64,000 nt of DNA from Rubrobacter xylanophilus DSM 9941 (GTDB taxonomy: Bacteria; Actinomycetota; Rubrobacteria; Rubrobacterales; Rubrobacteraceae): assembly GCF_000014185.1 (NCBI RefSeq), contig NC_008148.1, positions 806,001-870,000 of the forward strand, read 5' to 3'. This document shows, piece by piece, positions 17,510 through 25,368 of the stretch. Position 1 is the first letter of the stretch. Each line of letters starts with the position of its first letter. Below the pieces are notes generated by a model. That model saw only the letters and a program-made list of their open reading frames with translations, did no database searches and was not told the origin of the DNA. The position numbers were made by a program, and so were the translations under genes.

Positions 17510-18631
17510 ATGCAGACGAAGGATCTCTACAAGGTTCTCGGCGTAGACCGGGGGGCGTCGCAGGAGGAGATCCGGCGCGCCTACCGGAAGCTGGCGCGCC
17601 GGTACCATCCGGACGCGAACCCTGGGGACAAGGAGGCCGAGGAGCGCTTCAAGGAGATCCAGCACGCCTACGAGATCCTCTCCGACCCCCAGAAGCGGCG
17701 CGAGTACGACGAGGGGCCCCGCACCTTCTTCGAGGGCGCCCGCCAGGGCACCGGGGGGTTCCGGCCCGGCGGCTTCTCGGACCTCTCGGATCTCTTCGAG
17801 GGCTTCGGCGGGCTGGGCGATATCTTCGGTCGCGCCGGGCGGCGGGGCGATGCCGGGCCTCGCCGCGGCGAGGACGTTACCGTGAGCGTGAACTTGAGGT
17901 TTAAGGACGCGCTGGAGGGGGTCACCACCCGCGTGAGCGTTCCGGTGGAGGCGGTGTGCGAGGCCTGCCGGGGCACGGGCGCGGCGCCGGGGACGGTACC
18001 GCGCCGGTGTCCGCGGTGCGACGGCCGGGGCATGAGGAGCCGGGACCAGGGGCTGTTCGCCTTCTCGGAGCCGTGTTCGGCGTGCGGCGGGCGCGGGACC
18101 GTCATAGACAGCCCGTGTTCGGCGTGCGGCGGCGGGGGACGGGTGCGGATGAACCGCCGGGTTACCGTCAGGGTGCCGCCCGGCGCCCGGGACGGCATGA
18201 AGATAAGGGTGCCGGGCCGGGGCAGCGCGGGCCGGGACGGCGGTCCGCCGGGCGACCTGTACGTGGTGACCCGGGTGGAGGAGCACCCGGTCTTCAAGCG
18301 GCGCGGGGACGACTTCGTGGTCGAGGTGCCGGTGAGCTTTGTGGAGGCCGCGCTGGGCGCGGAGATCGAGGTGCCGCGCCCCGAGGGGGGGAGGCTCCGC
18401 CTGCGGCTTCCGGCCGGCACGCAGGAGGGCCGGCAGTTCAGGGTGCGGGGCGCGGGGGCGCCCAAGGCCCGGAGCCGCAGCGGGGAGAGGGGAGACCTGA
18501 TCGTAAGGGCGCACGTGGTGGTGCCCCAGAAGCTCCGGCGGCGGGAACGTGAGATACTTGAGGCGTTCGCCGAGGAGCGCGGCGAGGACGTTCGTGAGGA
18601 GCTGTTCAAGAGGGCGGGCTCGTGGACGTGA
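17510..18631 (+). CDS. dnaJ: Co-chaperone DnaJ (Hsp40)
   Basis: 373 residues with J domain ([19 protein letters not shown] and the HPD tripeptide in RYHPDANPG), Gly/Phe region, four zinc-binding C-x-x-C-x-G-x-G repeats ([32 protein letters not shown]) and the C-terminal substrate-binding domain. It stimulates DnaK ATPase and delivers substrates. ATG start; the 30 bases upstream are AT rich and contain TAATAT, so an extra internal promoter is possible. Its end overlaps hspR by ten bases. Confidence 0.95.
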   Translation: MQTKDLYKVLGVDRGASQEEIRRAYRKLARRYHPDANPGDKEAEERFKEIQHAYEILSDPQKRREYDEGPRTFFEGARQGTGGFRPGGFSDLSDLFEGFGGLGDIFGRAGRRGDAGPRRGEDVTVSVNLRFKDALEGVTTRVSVPVEAVCEACRGTGAAPGTVPRRCPRCDGRGMRSRDQGLFAFSEPCSACGGRGTVIDSPCSACGGGGRVRMNRRVTVRVPPGARDGMKIRVPGRGSAGRDGGPPGDLYVVTRVEEHPVFKRRGDDFVVEVPVSFVEAALGAEIEVPRPEGGRLRLRLPAGTQEGRQFRVRGAGAPKARSRSGERGDLIVRAHVVVPQKLRRREREILEAFAEERGEDVREELFKRAGSWT

Positions 18632-19032
18632 GGAAGAGACCGGTGTTCATGATCGGGGTGGCCGCCGAGCTGATCGGGGTCCACCCCCAGACCCTGCGGA
18701 TGTACGAGCAGAAGGGGCTTCTGCGGCCGCGCAAGAGCCTGAAGAACACCCGCCTCTACTCCCAGGAGGACATAGAGCTCGGCCGCTACATCCAGCGGCT
18801 CACCCAGGAGATGGGGATGAACCTGGCGGGGGTGAAGAAGATCCTGGAGCTCGAGAGGGAGATACAGAGCCTGCGGGCCGAGAACAGCCGCCTGCGGCAG
18901 GAGATGGAGCGCAGGGAGCGCGAGCACAAGCGCCTCGTCGCCGAGGTGCACCGCAGCTACCGCCGCGAGATAGTCCTGATGCCCCGGCGGGAGATCGCCC
19001 CCCTGCAGGGGCCGCGGGAGGGCTCCTCCTAG
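18622..19032 (+). CDS. hspR: Heat-shock regulator HspR, MerR family
   Basis: 136 residues: N-terminal MerR winged helix ([20 protein letters not shown], then QKGLLRP), the [16 protein letters not shown] helix, and a coiled-coil C-terminus. Its place at the end of a dnaK-grpE-dnaJ operon is diagnostic of HspR, which with DnaK as co-repressor shuts off chaperone genes in Actinobacteria. GTG start at 18622; a GTG six bases later also fits. The classical HAIR operator was not found upstream of dnaK, so its binding site here is open. Confidence 0.9.
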   Translation: MDVRKRPVFMIGVAAELIGVHPQTLRMYEQKGLLRPRKSLKNTRLYSQEDIELGRYIQRLTQEMGMNLAGVKKILELEREIQSLRAENSRLRQEMERREREHKRLVAEVHRSYRREIVLMPRREIAPLQGPREGSS

Positions 19033-19515
19033 GTGTCCGGGCCGCTGCGCTGCTACCGCCACCCGAACAGGGAGACCCGCGTCTCCTGCGCCACCTGCGG
19101 GCGCCCGATCTGCACCGAGTGCATGGTGCCCACCGACGTGGGGATAAAGTGCCCCGAGGACGCCAAGCTGCCCCGCCGCGCCCGGGCGGGCGCCATGCGC
19201 CCGAAACAGCTGGCAAAGAGCCTGCTGGCCGGGGCGGGCGTCGCCGTGGCGGGCCTGCCGGTGGTCTACGCGATCTTCCAGATAGGGTTCCTCACCCTCC
19301 TGCTCTCGCTCGCCGCAGGATACGGCGCCGGAACGCTCGTCCACCGCGCCGGCGGGCGCAACGGTGGCCCCCCCGCGATGGCCATCTCGGGCGTGGCGGT
19401 CGCCCTGCCCTACCTGGTCCTGCTGGCCCCCGAACTGCTCTCCGGCGGCCTGCCGGCCATCAGGCTCGCCGCCGCAGCCATCGCCGTGCTGGCCGCCGTC
19501 TACAACAGCCGCTGA
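19033..19515 (+). CDS. B-box zinc-finger membrane protein
   Basis: 160 residues. The N-terminus is a B-box-type zinc finger with the ligands CYRHPNRETRVSCATCGRPI and CTECMV, followed by a basic linker and three hydrophobic helices. The finger is shared with proteins whose N-terminus precedes rhomboid proteases, but the helices lack a rhomboid GxSG motif, so this is not a protease. Function unknown. GTG start immediately after the hspR stop, so it belongs to the chaperone operon. Confidence 0.7.
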   Translation: MSGPLRCYRHPNRETRVSCATCGRPICTECMVPTDVGIKCPEDAKLPRRARAGAMRPKQLAKSLLAGAGVAVAGLPVVYAIFQIGFLTLLLSLAAGYGAGTLVHRAGGRNGGPPAMAISGVAVALPYLVLLAPELLSGGLPAIRLAAAAIAVLAAVYNSR

Positions 19516-19527
19516 ACGCAGAACCCC

Positions 19528-19601
19528 TGTGGATAAACCGCCGCCCCGCAACCCTCTACCCGCCTCAACCCCCGCGCGCCGTACAGGCCCCCTGTGGATA
19601 A
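19528..19601 (-). promoter_or_regulatory. Two exact DnaA boxes
   Basis: TGTGGATAA occurs at 19528-19536 and 19593-19601; each is the complement of TTATCCACA, the consensus high-affinity DnaA box, and both point the same way, 65 bases apart. They sit in a 274-base non-coding stretch next to an AT-rich segment. No dnaA, dnaN or gyrB is nearby, so this is not an obvious oriC; a DnaA-titration site or a DnaA-regulated promoter for the DivIVA-like gene is possible. Confidence 0.5.
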
Positions 19602-19642
19602 CCGCCGCGAAAACCCCTTTGCAAAGCCCAAAACCGCAGCCC

Positions 19643-19660
19643 CCTCCGGCCCCCCGGAGG
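19643..19660 (+). terminator. Hairpin after the chaperone operon
   Basis: CCTCCGG (19643-19649) pairs with CCGGAGG (19654-19660) around a CCCC loop, about 130 bases after the last stop codon. No T run follows. Moderate candidate for termination of the dnaK operon. Confidence 0.4.
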
Positions 19661-19691
19661 CTACCTGAGCCTCAGATACAATTACACTTAC

Positions 19692-19722
19692 CCTTAAGAT
19701 CAAATTATATCTTAACTTAAGG
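19692..19722. promoter_or_regulatory. Nested AT-rich inverted repeats before the DivIVA-like gene
   Basis: TTAAGAT (19694-19700) and ATCTTAA (19709-19715) form a perfect 7-bp dyad with an 8-base centre; CCTTAAG (19692-19698) and CTTAAGG (19716-19722) form a second dyad around it. The AT content contrasts with the flanks. The arrangement suits a dimeric regulator's operator at the promoter of the gene starting at 19790; the regulator is unknown. Confidence 0.45.
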
Positions 19723-19747
19723 TCTAGCTTCGAAAATTTCTTTCAGA

Positions 19748-19782
19748 AACCCTAGCGTAGCCTCAAGACGCGTGCTAGGGTT
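19748..19782 (+). promoter_or_regulatory. Hairpin at the ribosome-binding region of the DivIVA-like gene
   Basis: AACCCTAGC (19748-19756) pairs perfectly with GCTAGGGTT (19774-19782), leaving a 17-base loop. The right arm ends seven bases before the ATG at 19790 and includes the only purine-rich stretch (TAGGG) available as a ribosome-binding site, so folding could limit translation. Confidence 0.45.
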
Positions 19783-19789
19783 GGTAGCC

Positions 19790-20323
19790 ATGAGAGAGGA
19801 CATGCAGTTCATAAGCGGGATATTGGACGAGCTGGAGGCGATCGTTCAGGACGCGTCGGGGGTACCGATGCGGCGTGGGCGGGCGGTCGTGGACCGCAGC
19901 GATCTTCTGGCCACGCTGGACGAGCTGCGGGGTTCGCTGCCGCGGGAGCTTGCGGAGGCGGAGTCCATCCGCCGGGAGTACGCCGCGATAGTCTCCTCGG
20001 CCAGGGAGGAGGCCGAGCGCATCGTGCAGGAGGCCCACCGGCGCGCCGACGACATGGTCTACGAGACCGAGGTGTACCGCCGGGCGCAGCGCCGGGCCGG
20101 GGAGGTGATAGAGAGGGCCGAGCGCTACGCGGAGGAGGTCGCCCGGGGCTCCGAGGTCTACAGGGACCGGGTCATGGGGCAGCTGGAGAGCTGGTTCCAG
20201 GACTCGCTCGTCTCGGTGGCGGAGTCCCGGCAGGAGCTCAGCGGCGTGCCGGTGCGCCGCCAGGAGGCCCACGAGCTGCCCGAGGACGAGGAACCGGGCG
20301 GCTGGAGGGCCAGCTCCGCCTGA
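19790..20323 (+). CDS. DivIVA/SepIVA-like coiled-coil protein
   Basis: About 177 residues. The N-terminal MREDMQFISGILDELEAIVQDASGVP segment and the long heptad-rich helix (EAESIRREYAAIVSSAREEAERIVQEAHRRAD) match DivIVA-domain cell-division or polarity proteins of Actinobacteria. Regular Arg/Glu patterning indicates a coiled coil over residues 50-140. No membrane segment. It probably marks membranes at division sites or poles. Start at ATG 19790; a GTG 18 bases earlier lies in the hairpin and is less likely. Preceded by a regulatory-looking spacer with DnaA boxes. Confidence 0.65.
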   Translation: MREDMQFISGILDELEAIVQDASGVPMRRGRAVVDRSDLLATLDELRGSLPRELAEAESIRREYAAIVSSAREEAERIVQEAHRRADDMVYETEVYRRAQRRAGEVIERAERYAEEVARGSEVYRDRVMGQLESWFQDSLVSVAESRQELSGVPVRRQEAHELPEDEEPGGWRASSA

Positions 20324-20389
20324 GGGCTCCTTCTTGCCTCGCGGGGTGTGGCCCCCGCGGCGGACTGCGTGACCTCTCTTCGCCTTGAG

Positions 20390-20425
20390 GCCGCCCGGGC
20401 GCAGGCGCCGGGCGGCTACTCTTTT
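20390..20425. terminator. Shared terminator hairpin
   Basis: GCCGCCCGG (20390-20398) pairs with CCGGGCGGC (20408-20416); TACTCTTTT follows on the plus strand. It lies between the DivIVA-like gene and the convergent gene ending at 20416, so it would end plus-strand transcripts. Confidence 0.65.
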
Positions 20426-21150
20426 GCGCCCGGGGGGCCTTCGGAGGTGCGCATGAGGCGCTCGAGGGCCGCCAGGCGGAGGTTCAGCTCGTCGAGGGAG
20501 GCGTTGATCCCCGCGGCCTTCTCCGGGGATCCCGAGCTGTCTATGGAGGCCCTCACCACCTGCGCCCGGAGCGTCAGAAAGCGCTGGGAGAGGTTCGAGA
20601 TCTCCGCGTCCGCCTCTCCGATGCGCTCCTCCAGGCGCCGCGCCTCCTCCAGGCCCTCGGCGGAGGGCGAGGCGCTCTCCCGGATCTCCCGCGCCGCCCC
20701 TGCGGCCTTCTCCCGCCGCTCGGCGACCTCGACCAGCCGCTCGGCGGCGGTGTGCAGCTTGGGGAGGGCGTCGTCGAGCAGCTCGCGGGTGGTCTCGTCG
20801 GCCTCCTCTATGGCCAGCACCACCCGGTGGTAGACCTCCAGCGCCTCCTCGACCCTTCGGCGCGTCTCGCCGCGCGGCAGCCAGCGCGCCCGGCGCTCCG
20901 GCGAGACCTCCCGGGGAGGGGGCGGGGGCAGCCGGTCCGGTGCGCCGCTCCCCTGCGAGAGGACGCGCCGCCGGAAGAGGGGGTCCCGGTAGGAGAGGCA
21001 GACGAGGGCCGCGTAGGTCGCCAGGGTGAGGGGCAGGATCCACCACAGCCGGGACGTCGCGAAGACCCCAAGCCCCAGCACCAGCGGGAGGAGGTTCATC
21101 GGGCGCAGGGCCGCCGCCCGGAGCAGCCGGTTGCGCTCCTCGGGTTCCAT
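20416..21150 (-). CDS. Membrane-anchored coiled-coil protein, unknown
   Basis: 244 residues. Two hydrophobic helices near the N-terminus (LLPLVLGLGVFA and WWILPLTLATYAALVCL) are followed by a proline-rich linker and a long cytoplasmic helical region with heptads up to the C-terminus. I do not recognise a family with confidence. Its start is four bases from the stop of the SAM hydrolase-like gene, so the two are co-transcribed. A role in envelope or division is only suggested by its convergent DivIVA-like neighbour and by FemAB upstream. Confidence 0.6.
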   Translation of the reverse strand: MEPEERNRLLRAAALRPMNLLPLVLGLGVFATSRLWWILPLTLATYAALVCLSYRDPLFRRRVLSQGSGAPDRLPPPPPREVSPERRARWLPRGETRRRVEEALEVYHRVVLAIEEADETTRELLDDALPKLHTAAERLVEVAERREKAAGAAREIRESASPSAEGLEEARRLEERIGEADAEISNLSQRFLTLRAQVVRASIDSSGSPEKAAGINASLDELNLRLAALERLMRTSEGPPGAKE

Positions 21151-21154
21151 CCCC

Positions 21155-21952
21155 TCAGCGCCTCAGGCGAACCCGGCTCCCGAGCCGGAGCCCCAGCGCC
21201 TGGGCCGCGTTGCCCTTGTTGATCGATATGCTGAGCCTCCAGTGGGAGTCGGGCACCAGGATCAGCTCGCCGGGCTTCGCCGCGCCGAAGGTCTCCACGT
21301 AGCGGATGGCCATGTCCCCGTCGCCCGTGTCCAGCCGGAGCTCGTCGCCGTAGCTCAGGCCGCAGCCCTCCTGGCGGATGGAGAGCCTCGCGTTGCCGAA
21401 ACGGTCCACGTCGATCACCCGCGCCGCGATCTCCCCGTCGGACCACTCGTCCTCGATGGGGCTCTCCAGACGTGCCAGCGAGTCCGCCGCGATCCGCTCT
21501 CCGAGCCGGCCCATCTCGAGCCCCGCCGCGAGGTGCGCCGCCGCGGGGGCGAAGATGTCCCGGCCGTGGAAGGTGCTGGAGACCGGGTGCAGGTGGTAGG
21601 TGCCGTTCGTGAGCTGCACCGCCTCCGCTATGCCGCCGAGCGCCTCCGCCGCCGGGACCAGCAGGCCGTTGTCCGGCCCCACGAGCAGGGCCCCGCGCCC
21701 GGAGCGCAGCGCCACCGGCCTCCGGCTGGTGCCCACGCCCGGGTCCACGACGGCCAGGTACACGGCGTCCTCGGGCATGTAGCGGGTGGCGTGCTGCAGG
21801 ATCTCCGCCCCCGACTCCACGTGGAAGCCCGGAACCTCGTGGGTGAGGTCGATGATGCTGACCCCGGGCGCTATCCTGGCCATCACGCCCTTGCAGGTGC
21901 CGACGAAGTCGTCGGCGAGCCCGAAATCCGACAGAAAGCAGATCGGCCGCAT
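21155..21952 (-). CDS. S-adenosyl-L-methionine hydroxide adenosyltransferase (DUF62)
   Basis: 265 residues. LSDFGLADDFVGTCKGVM at the N-terminus, VDPGVGTSRRP, VGPDNGLL and TFHGRDIFAPAAAHLA are the hallmark motifs of the DUF62 family (chlorinase/fluorinase relatives) that hydrolyse SAM to adenosine and methionine. Halogenating members need a different pocket residue set; the housekeeping type is more likely here. Cytoplasmic. ATG start; a TANNNT box lies seven to nine bases upstream with no Shine-Dalgarno, so the message may be leaderless. Confidence 0.88.
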   Translation of the reverse strand: MRPICFLSDFGLADDFVGTCKGVMARIAPGVSIIDLTHEVPGFHVESGAEILQHATRYMPEDAVYLAVVDPGVGTSRRPVALRSGRGALLVGPDNGLLVPAAEALGGIAEAVQLTNGTYHLHPVSSTFHGRDIFAPAAAHLAAGLEMGRLGERIAADSLARLESPIEDEWSDGEIAARVIDVDRFGNARLSIRQEGCGLSYGDELRLDTGDGDMAIRYVETFGAAKPGELILVPDSHWRLSISINKGNAAQALGLRLGSRVRLRR

Positions 21953-21980
21953 CCCGCGCTTAGTATAAGCCAGCGGCCGT

Positions 21981-23024
21981 TCAGTCGACCAACGGGCCCG
22001 CGCTCTTGCCGCGCAGCCGCTGCAGCAGGTAGTAGCCCCGGATCGCCGCCCCGGCCGCCCGGGCGCGCAGCGGGCGCAGCTCCCGCCGCAGCGTGCCGGC
22101 GTAGCGCTCCTCCCGCTCCCCGAACTTCTTCTTGAACTTGTAGACGCCCCACATGGGATGCCCCTCGTGGGGCCGGCAGGGGATGCCCCACATGTCGTAG
22201 CGGCGGGCCCCCGCCCGCCGGGCCGCCTCCAGCGCCTCGAACTGGACGAGGTAGGAGGCGTAGAGGTTCTCCCCCTCCCGGGAGGAGGCCCCGTAGAGGT
22301 AGTACGCCTCCTCCCCGAAGGTCAGGACCACCGCCCCCGCCAGGAGCCGCCCCTCGCCCTCCCTCCTGGCGGTGATGACCCTGGCCGGAAGGTCGTGCAC
22401 GAACTGCCGGTAGTACTCGCGCGGCCGGAGGGCGAAACCCTGCCTGCGGGCCGTCTCCTCGTGGAGGTCCATGAACGCCTCGATGTCCTCCGTGCCCTCC
22501 GTGGTCCTGGCCACGACCCCCTCGCGGCGGGCCCGACGCACCCCGTAGCGGGTGTCCTTGGGCAGCGCGGAGAGCTGCTCCTCGGGGTCGTCGCGCACCT
22601 CCACGACCAGCGTGCACCGTGGCTGTACGCTGCTCCCCGTCGCCGAGAAGCCGGGGGCCTTGAAGCCCTCTGGCTGGCGCGGCTCCAGGTCGACCAGGAC
22701 CGCCCCCAGCCGCCGCGCGTGCTCCGCCGCCCCCGCCGCCGCCTCCGCCACGGCCGCGGCATCCTCCGCCACGGGGCCGTGCGGGGCGTAGGCCAGCGAG
22801 CCCGAGATCCACGACCCCGGAAGCCTCCTCACCAGAAGCTGGACCGCCGACTCCCCGGAGGCGAGCCGGACCGGCCGCCAGCCGTGACGGCTCCTGAACT
22901 CCCCCCACTCCCAGGACTGCAGCACGCTCCCGCCCAGCCTGCGGACGAGAGCGTTCCACTCCTCGCGATCGCCGATCTCCCGTAAAACCGTCAAGGGCTC
23001 CGTTGGCCTCCGCTCCGTGGACAA
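21981..23024 (-). CDS. FemAB-like peptidoglycan bridge aminoacyltransferase
   Basis: 347 residues forming two GNAT-like domains. VLQSWEWGEFRSRHGWRPVRL and the C-terminal YDMWGIPCRPHEGHPMWGVYKFKKKFG are signature segments of FemABX/FmhB proteins (lipid II:glycine glycyltransferases), which attach amino acids from charged tRNA to the peptide stem of cell-wall precursors. The helical arm that binds tRNA in staphylococcal Fem proteins appears short. Cytoplasmic, acting at the membrane. Lies 28 bases upstream of the SAM hydrolase-like gene on the same strand. Confidence 0.85.
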   Translation of the reverse strand: MSTERRPTEPLTVLREIGDREEWNALVRRLGGSVLQSWEWGEFRSRHGWRPVRLASGESAVQLLVRRLPGSWISGSLAYAPHGPVAEDAAAVAEAAAGAAEHARRLGAVLVDLEPRQPEGFKAPGFSATGSSVQPRCTLVVEVRDDPEEQLSALPKDTRYGVRRARREGVVARTTEGTEDIEAFMDLHEETARRQGFALRPREYYRQFVHDLPARVITARREGEGRLLAGAVVLTFGEEAYYLYGASSREGENLYASYLVQFEALEAARRAGARRYDMWGIPCRPHEGHPMWGVYKFKKKFGEREERYAGTLRRELRPLRARAAGAAIRGYYLLQRLRGKSAGPLVD

Positions 23025-23417
23025 CCCGGCAAATTATCCAAGAAATGGCCCGCGGGTGGCAAACCGACGCCCCCCGCCCCGCGGCAGCCCGCCTCCCTGA
23101 CCCTGAACCTCAAGGAAACGTAAGCCTGTACCAGAAGAACACAAATTGCTCCACATCCTCCTTTCTCTCAAGATGTTGTGGGTGCAGGGACGGTTCAGCT
23201 GCAGGGGTGGTGTTTTCGGGAGTGGGGGAGGGCTGGGGCGGTCTGCTGGAGGGGTTGCGCGGTGTAACCGCTGGTGCTATCTTCGTTGGCCGGGTGGGCC
23301 TCGCCCGGCCGGGTTTCCGGCCCGGCCTTGCGTGTGTGGGCGGGCGAGGCGCCGCCGTTTCCGTCACGGGCCTCGCTGGTTGGAGGGGGGCGGCGAGGTC
23401 CATTTCCTTTGCTTTCT
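23025..23417. other. Non-coding interval with GC-rich hairpins
   Basis: This 393-base gap separates the glycosyltransferase stop from the femAB start. It contains one proline-rich reading frame (23110-23403, minus) whose codon third positions are unlike the real genes, so I do not call it. Hairpins GGCCGGG/CCCGGCC at 23288-23294 with 23304-23310, or alternatively 23307-23313 with 23321-23327, would terminate the glycosyltransferase message. The remainder has a mixed composition; a small RNA is possible but not supported. Confidence 0.5.
23288..23327 (-). terminator. Double hairpin after the glycosyltransferase gene
   Basis: Two mutually exclusive 7-bp GC stems share the central CCGGCCGGG. 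Placed about 90 bases beyond the minus-strand stop at 23418. No T run, so assignment rests on position and stability. Confidence 0.45.
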
Positions 23418-24983
23418 CTAGGGGGTGGCGTTGAGGAAGAGGGGGGCTGCGTCGCTGGCGTAGGCGGTCAGCCAGTGCAGGTCTTCCTCGTCGAAGGGCT
23501 CCGTGGAGTGGCGGGTCGCGTAGATCACGCCGACCGTCCGGCCTCCGTCGGAGACGGGGACCGCGACCGAGTTGCTCCAGCGGGTGTTGGTGCGGGCCTG
23601 GGGCAGGCGGCGCGGGCCGGTCACCGTGAGGGTGGGGTTCCCCGTGCGGGCGACGAGCTCGATGACGCCGCGGTCCTGGTCGTGGAGCCTTGCGGAGGGG
23701 CCCTTCCCGGCCAGCGGGGCCAGCTCCGGGAGGCGCACCAGGGACACCCGCTCGGCCTTCAGCTCCCGCCGGATCTCCTCGGCCGTCCGTTCGGGCGGCA
23801 GGTTCGGGTCCAGCTTCTTCTGGGAGGGGCGGCGGAAGACAAGCCGCGAGCTCAGGATGAAGTTCACGCTCGTCCCGGCGGCGATGCCCAGCAGGTTGAA
23901 GAGGACGTAGTAGGGGAACTCGTCGGAGACGTATTTCAGGAGCGGGTAGTAGACGGCGAAGTTGGCCCCGATGCCCATGATGGCGACCGGGTAGGCCAGC
24001 GCCCCCCGCAGCAGGAAGTGGATGCGGCTTGAGTGCCGGACGTCGCGCCAGGTGAAGGCGTTGTTCAGCAGGAAGTTGCTCAGGATGGAGACGCCCACGG
24101 CGAACATCCAGGCTATGACCTTGTGGGCCTCGAAGTACTCGGCCAGCGTGATCAGGGTGAGGTTGTTCACCAGCACCCCGGAGGCCCCGACCATGGCGAA
24201 CTTCCAGAAGCGCCCCGCCGAGGGAACGTACCAGAAGAGGCTCGCTATGTGCGCCAGGTACTCGAGGCCCTGGCGGAGGGTAGCCTTCGAGACGCCGGCG
24301 TTGCGCGCCTCGAACCTCAGCGGGACCTCCACCACCTTCAGCTCCGGCGCGCAGACCAGGATCTCCAGCAAGACCTTGAAGCCCGTGGGGCGGAACTGGA
24401 TGTCCTGCACCGCCTCGTTGCGGATCAGGAAAAAGCCGGACATGGGGTCGGAGGTCTTGCGGGCCTCGCCGAAGATCAGCTGCGCCAGGTACTTGCTGCC
24501 CAGGGAGATGGCCTTCCTGAGCGGGCCCTGCAGCCCCGCGTAGCTCCCGCCCCGGGCGTAGCGGCTCGCCACCACCACGTCCGCGTTCGCGCTGCGGGCG
24601 GTCCGGAGCATCTCCCGCACCTTGTGCGGCGGGTGCTGCAGGTCGGCGTCCATCACGCAGGTGTAGACGCTCCCCGAGGCCACCTCGTAAAGCCCCCGGG
24701 TCACCGCCGTGGAGAGCCCTCCCTCCCTCTCCGGTCCCTCGCGCCGGATCAGGGAGATCCTGGCGTCCTCCCCGGCGAGGGACCGTATGATCTTCGGGGT
24801 CTCGTCGGTCGAGTCGTCGACGAAGACCACCCGGTAGTCCAGCCCCTCGAGGCTCTCGCGCAGCCTCCTCACCAGCAGGGGCACGTTCTCCGCCTCGTTG
24901 CGGGTGGGGATGACCAGCGTCAGCAGCACCTTCCTCTTCTGCGCGGCGCCGACGCCCGCGACCGTGCGCTCCTCCACGCCCAT
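23418..24983 (-). CDS. GT2 glycosyltransferase fused to GtrA membrane domain and GAF-like tail
   Basis: 521 residues. Residues about 15-250: family 2 glycosyltransferase of the dolichyl-phosphate mannosyltransferase type (LVIPTRNEAENVPLLV, VFVDDSTDET, MDADLQHPP). About 255-390: four membrane helices with the GtrA pattern, as in enzymes that charge and flip polyprenyl-phosphate sugars. The last 130 residues are soluble; the final part (TRWSNSVAVPVSDGGRTVGVIYATR, then FDEEDLHWLTAYASDAAPLFL) has the look of a GAF domain. Such a sensory tail on a GT2-GtrA protein is unusual. Likely product: polyprenyl-phosphate hexose for glycan or lipid modification. ATG start; TAGCCT nine bases upstream may be its -10. 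Confidence 0.82.
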   Translation of the reverse strand: MGVEERTVAGVGAAQKRKVLLTLVIPTRNEAENVPLLVRRLRESLEGLDYRVVFVDDSTDETPKIIRSLAGEDARISLIRREGPEREGGLSTAVTRGLYEVASGSVYTCVMDADLQHPPHKVREMLRTARSANADVVVASRYARGGSYAGLQGPLRKAISLGSKYLAQLIFGEARKTSDPMSGFFLIRNEAVQDIQFRPTGFKVLLEILVCAPELKVVEVPLRFEARNAGVSKATLRQGLEYLAHIASLFWYVPSAGRFWKFAMVGASGVLVNNLTLITLAEYFEAHKVIAWMFAVGVSILSNFLLNNAFTWRDVRHSSRIHFLLRGALAYPVAIMGIGANFAVYYPLLKYVSDEFPYYVLFNLLGIAAGTSVNFILSSRLVFRRPSQKKLDPNLPPERTAEEIRRELKAERVSLVRLPELAPLAGKGPSARLHDQDRGVIELVARTGNPTLTVTGPRRLPQARTNTRWSNSVAVPVSDGGRTVGVIYATRHSTEPFDEEDLHWLTAYASDAAPLFLNATP

Positions 24984-25080
24984 GACCGCACTAGGCTAGC
25001 ATATCGGGTGAAAGCCCCCAAGATGCGTGGTTAACTTGTGCTGTAGGAGGGTTTTTCGGCTGTCGCACCGGAAGGAGGGC

Positions 25081-25368
25081 ATGGAGAGCGCGAGGCAGAC
25101 AAAGCGGGTTCGCGTCTACGTCTCGGGCAGGGTGCAGGGGGTGTTCTTCCGGGACTCCACCCGCGAGCGGGCGGAGCGGCTGGGGGTCTCCGGCTGGGTC
25201 CGCAACCTCCCCGACGGCCGGGTGGAGGCGGTCTTCGAGGGGGAGGCCGGGGCGGTGGACGAGCTGGTGCGCTGGTGCCACGAGGGCCCGCCGCACGCCC
25301 GGGTCGAGGGGGTGGAGGTCGAGGAGGAGCCCGCCTCCGGGGGCGCGAGGGGGTTCGAGGTGCGTTGA
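25081..25368 (+). CDS. acyP: Acylphosphatase
   Basis: 95 residues with the complete acylphosphatase signature: VRVYVSGRVQGVFFRDSTRE holds the catalytic Arg in the GRVQGVFFR loop, and the second motif GWVRNLPDGRVEAVFEG has the Asn. It hydrolyses carboxyl-phosphate bonds in small metabolites. ATG chosen because GGAAGGAGGGC precedes it at the right distance; the frame extends upstream to a GTG, giving residues that do not belong to the family. Ends in TTGA overlap with rnhC. Confidence 0.92.
   Translation: MESARQTKRVRVYVSGRVQGVFFRDSTRERAERLGVSGWVRNLPDGRVEAVFEGEAGAVDELVRWCHEGPPHARVEGVEVEEEPASGGARGFEVR

Noticed and set aside
19516-19789. Chromosomal replication origin
   Set aside because: Two DnaA boxes are too few, and dnaA, dnaN, recF, gyrB or parAB genes are absent from the neighbourhood.
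23110-23403. 97-residue proline-rich frame on the minus strand
   Set aside because: No ribosome-binding site at a usable distance, codon third positions unlike the genes around it, and no recognisable domain.
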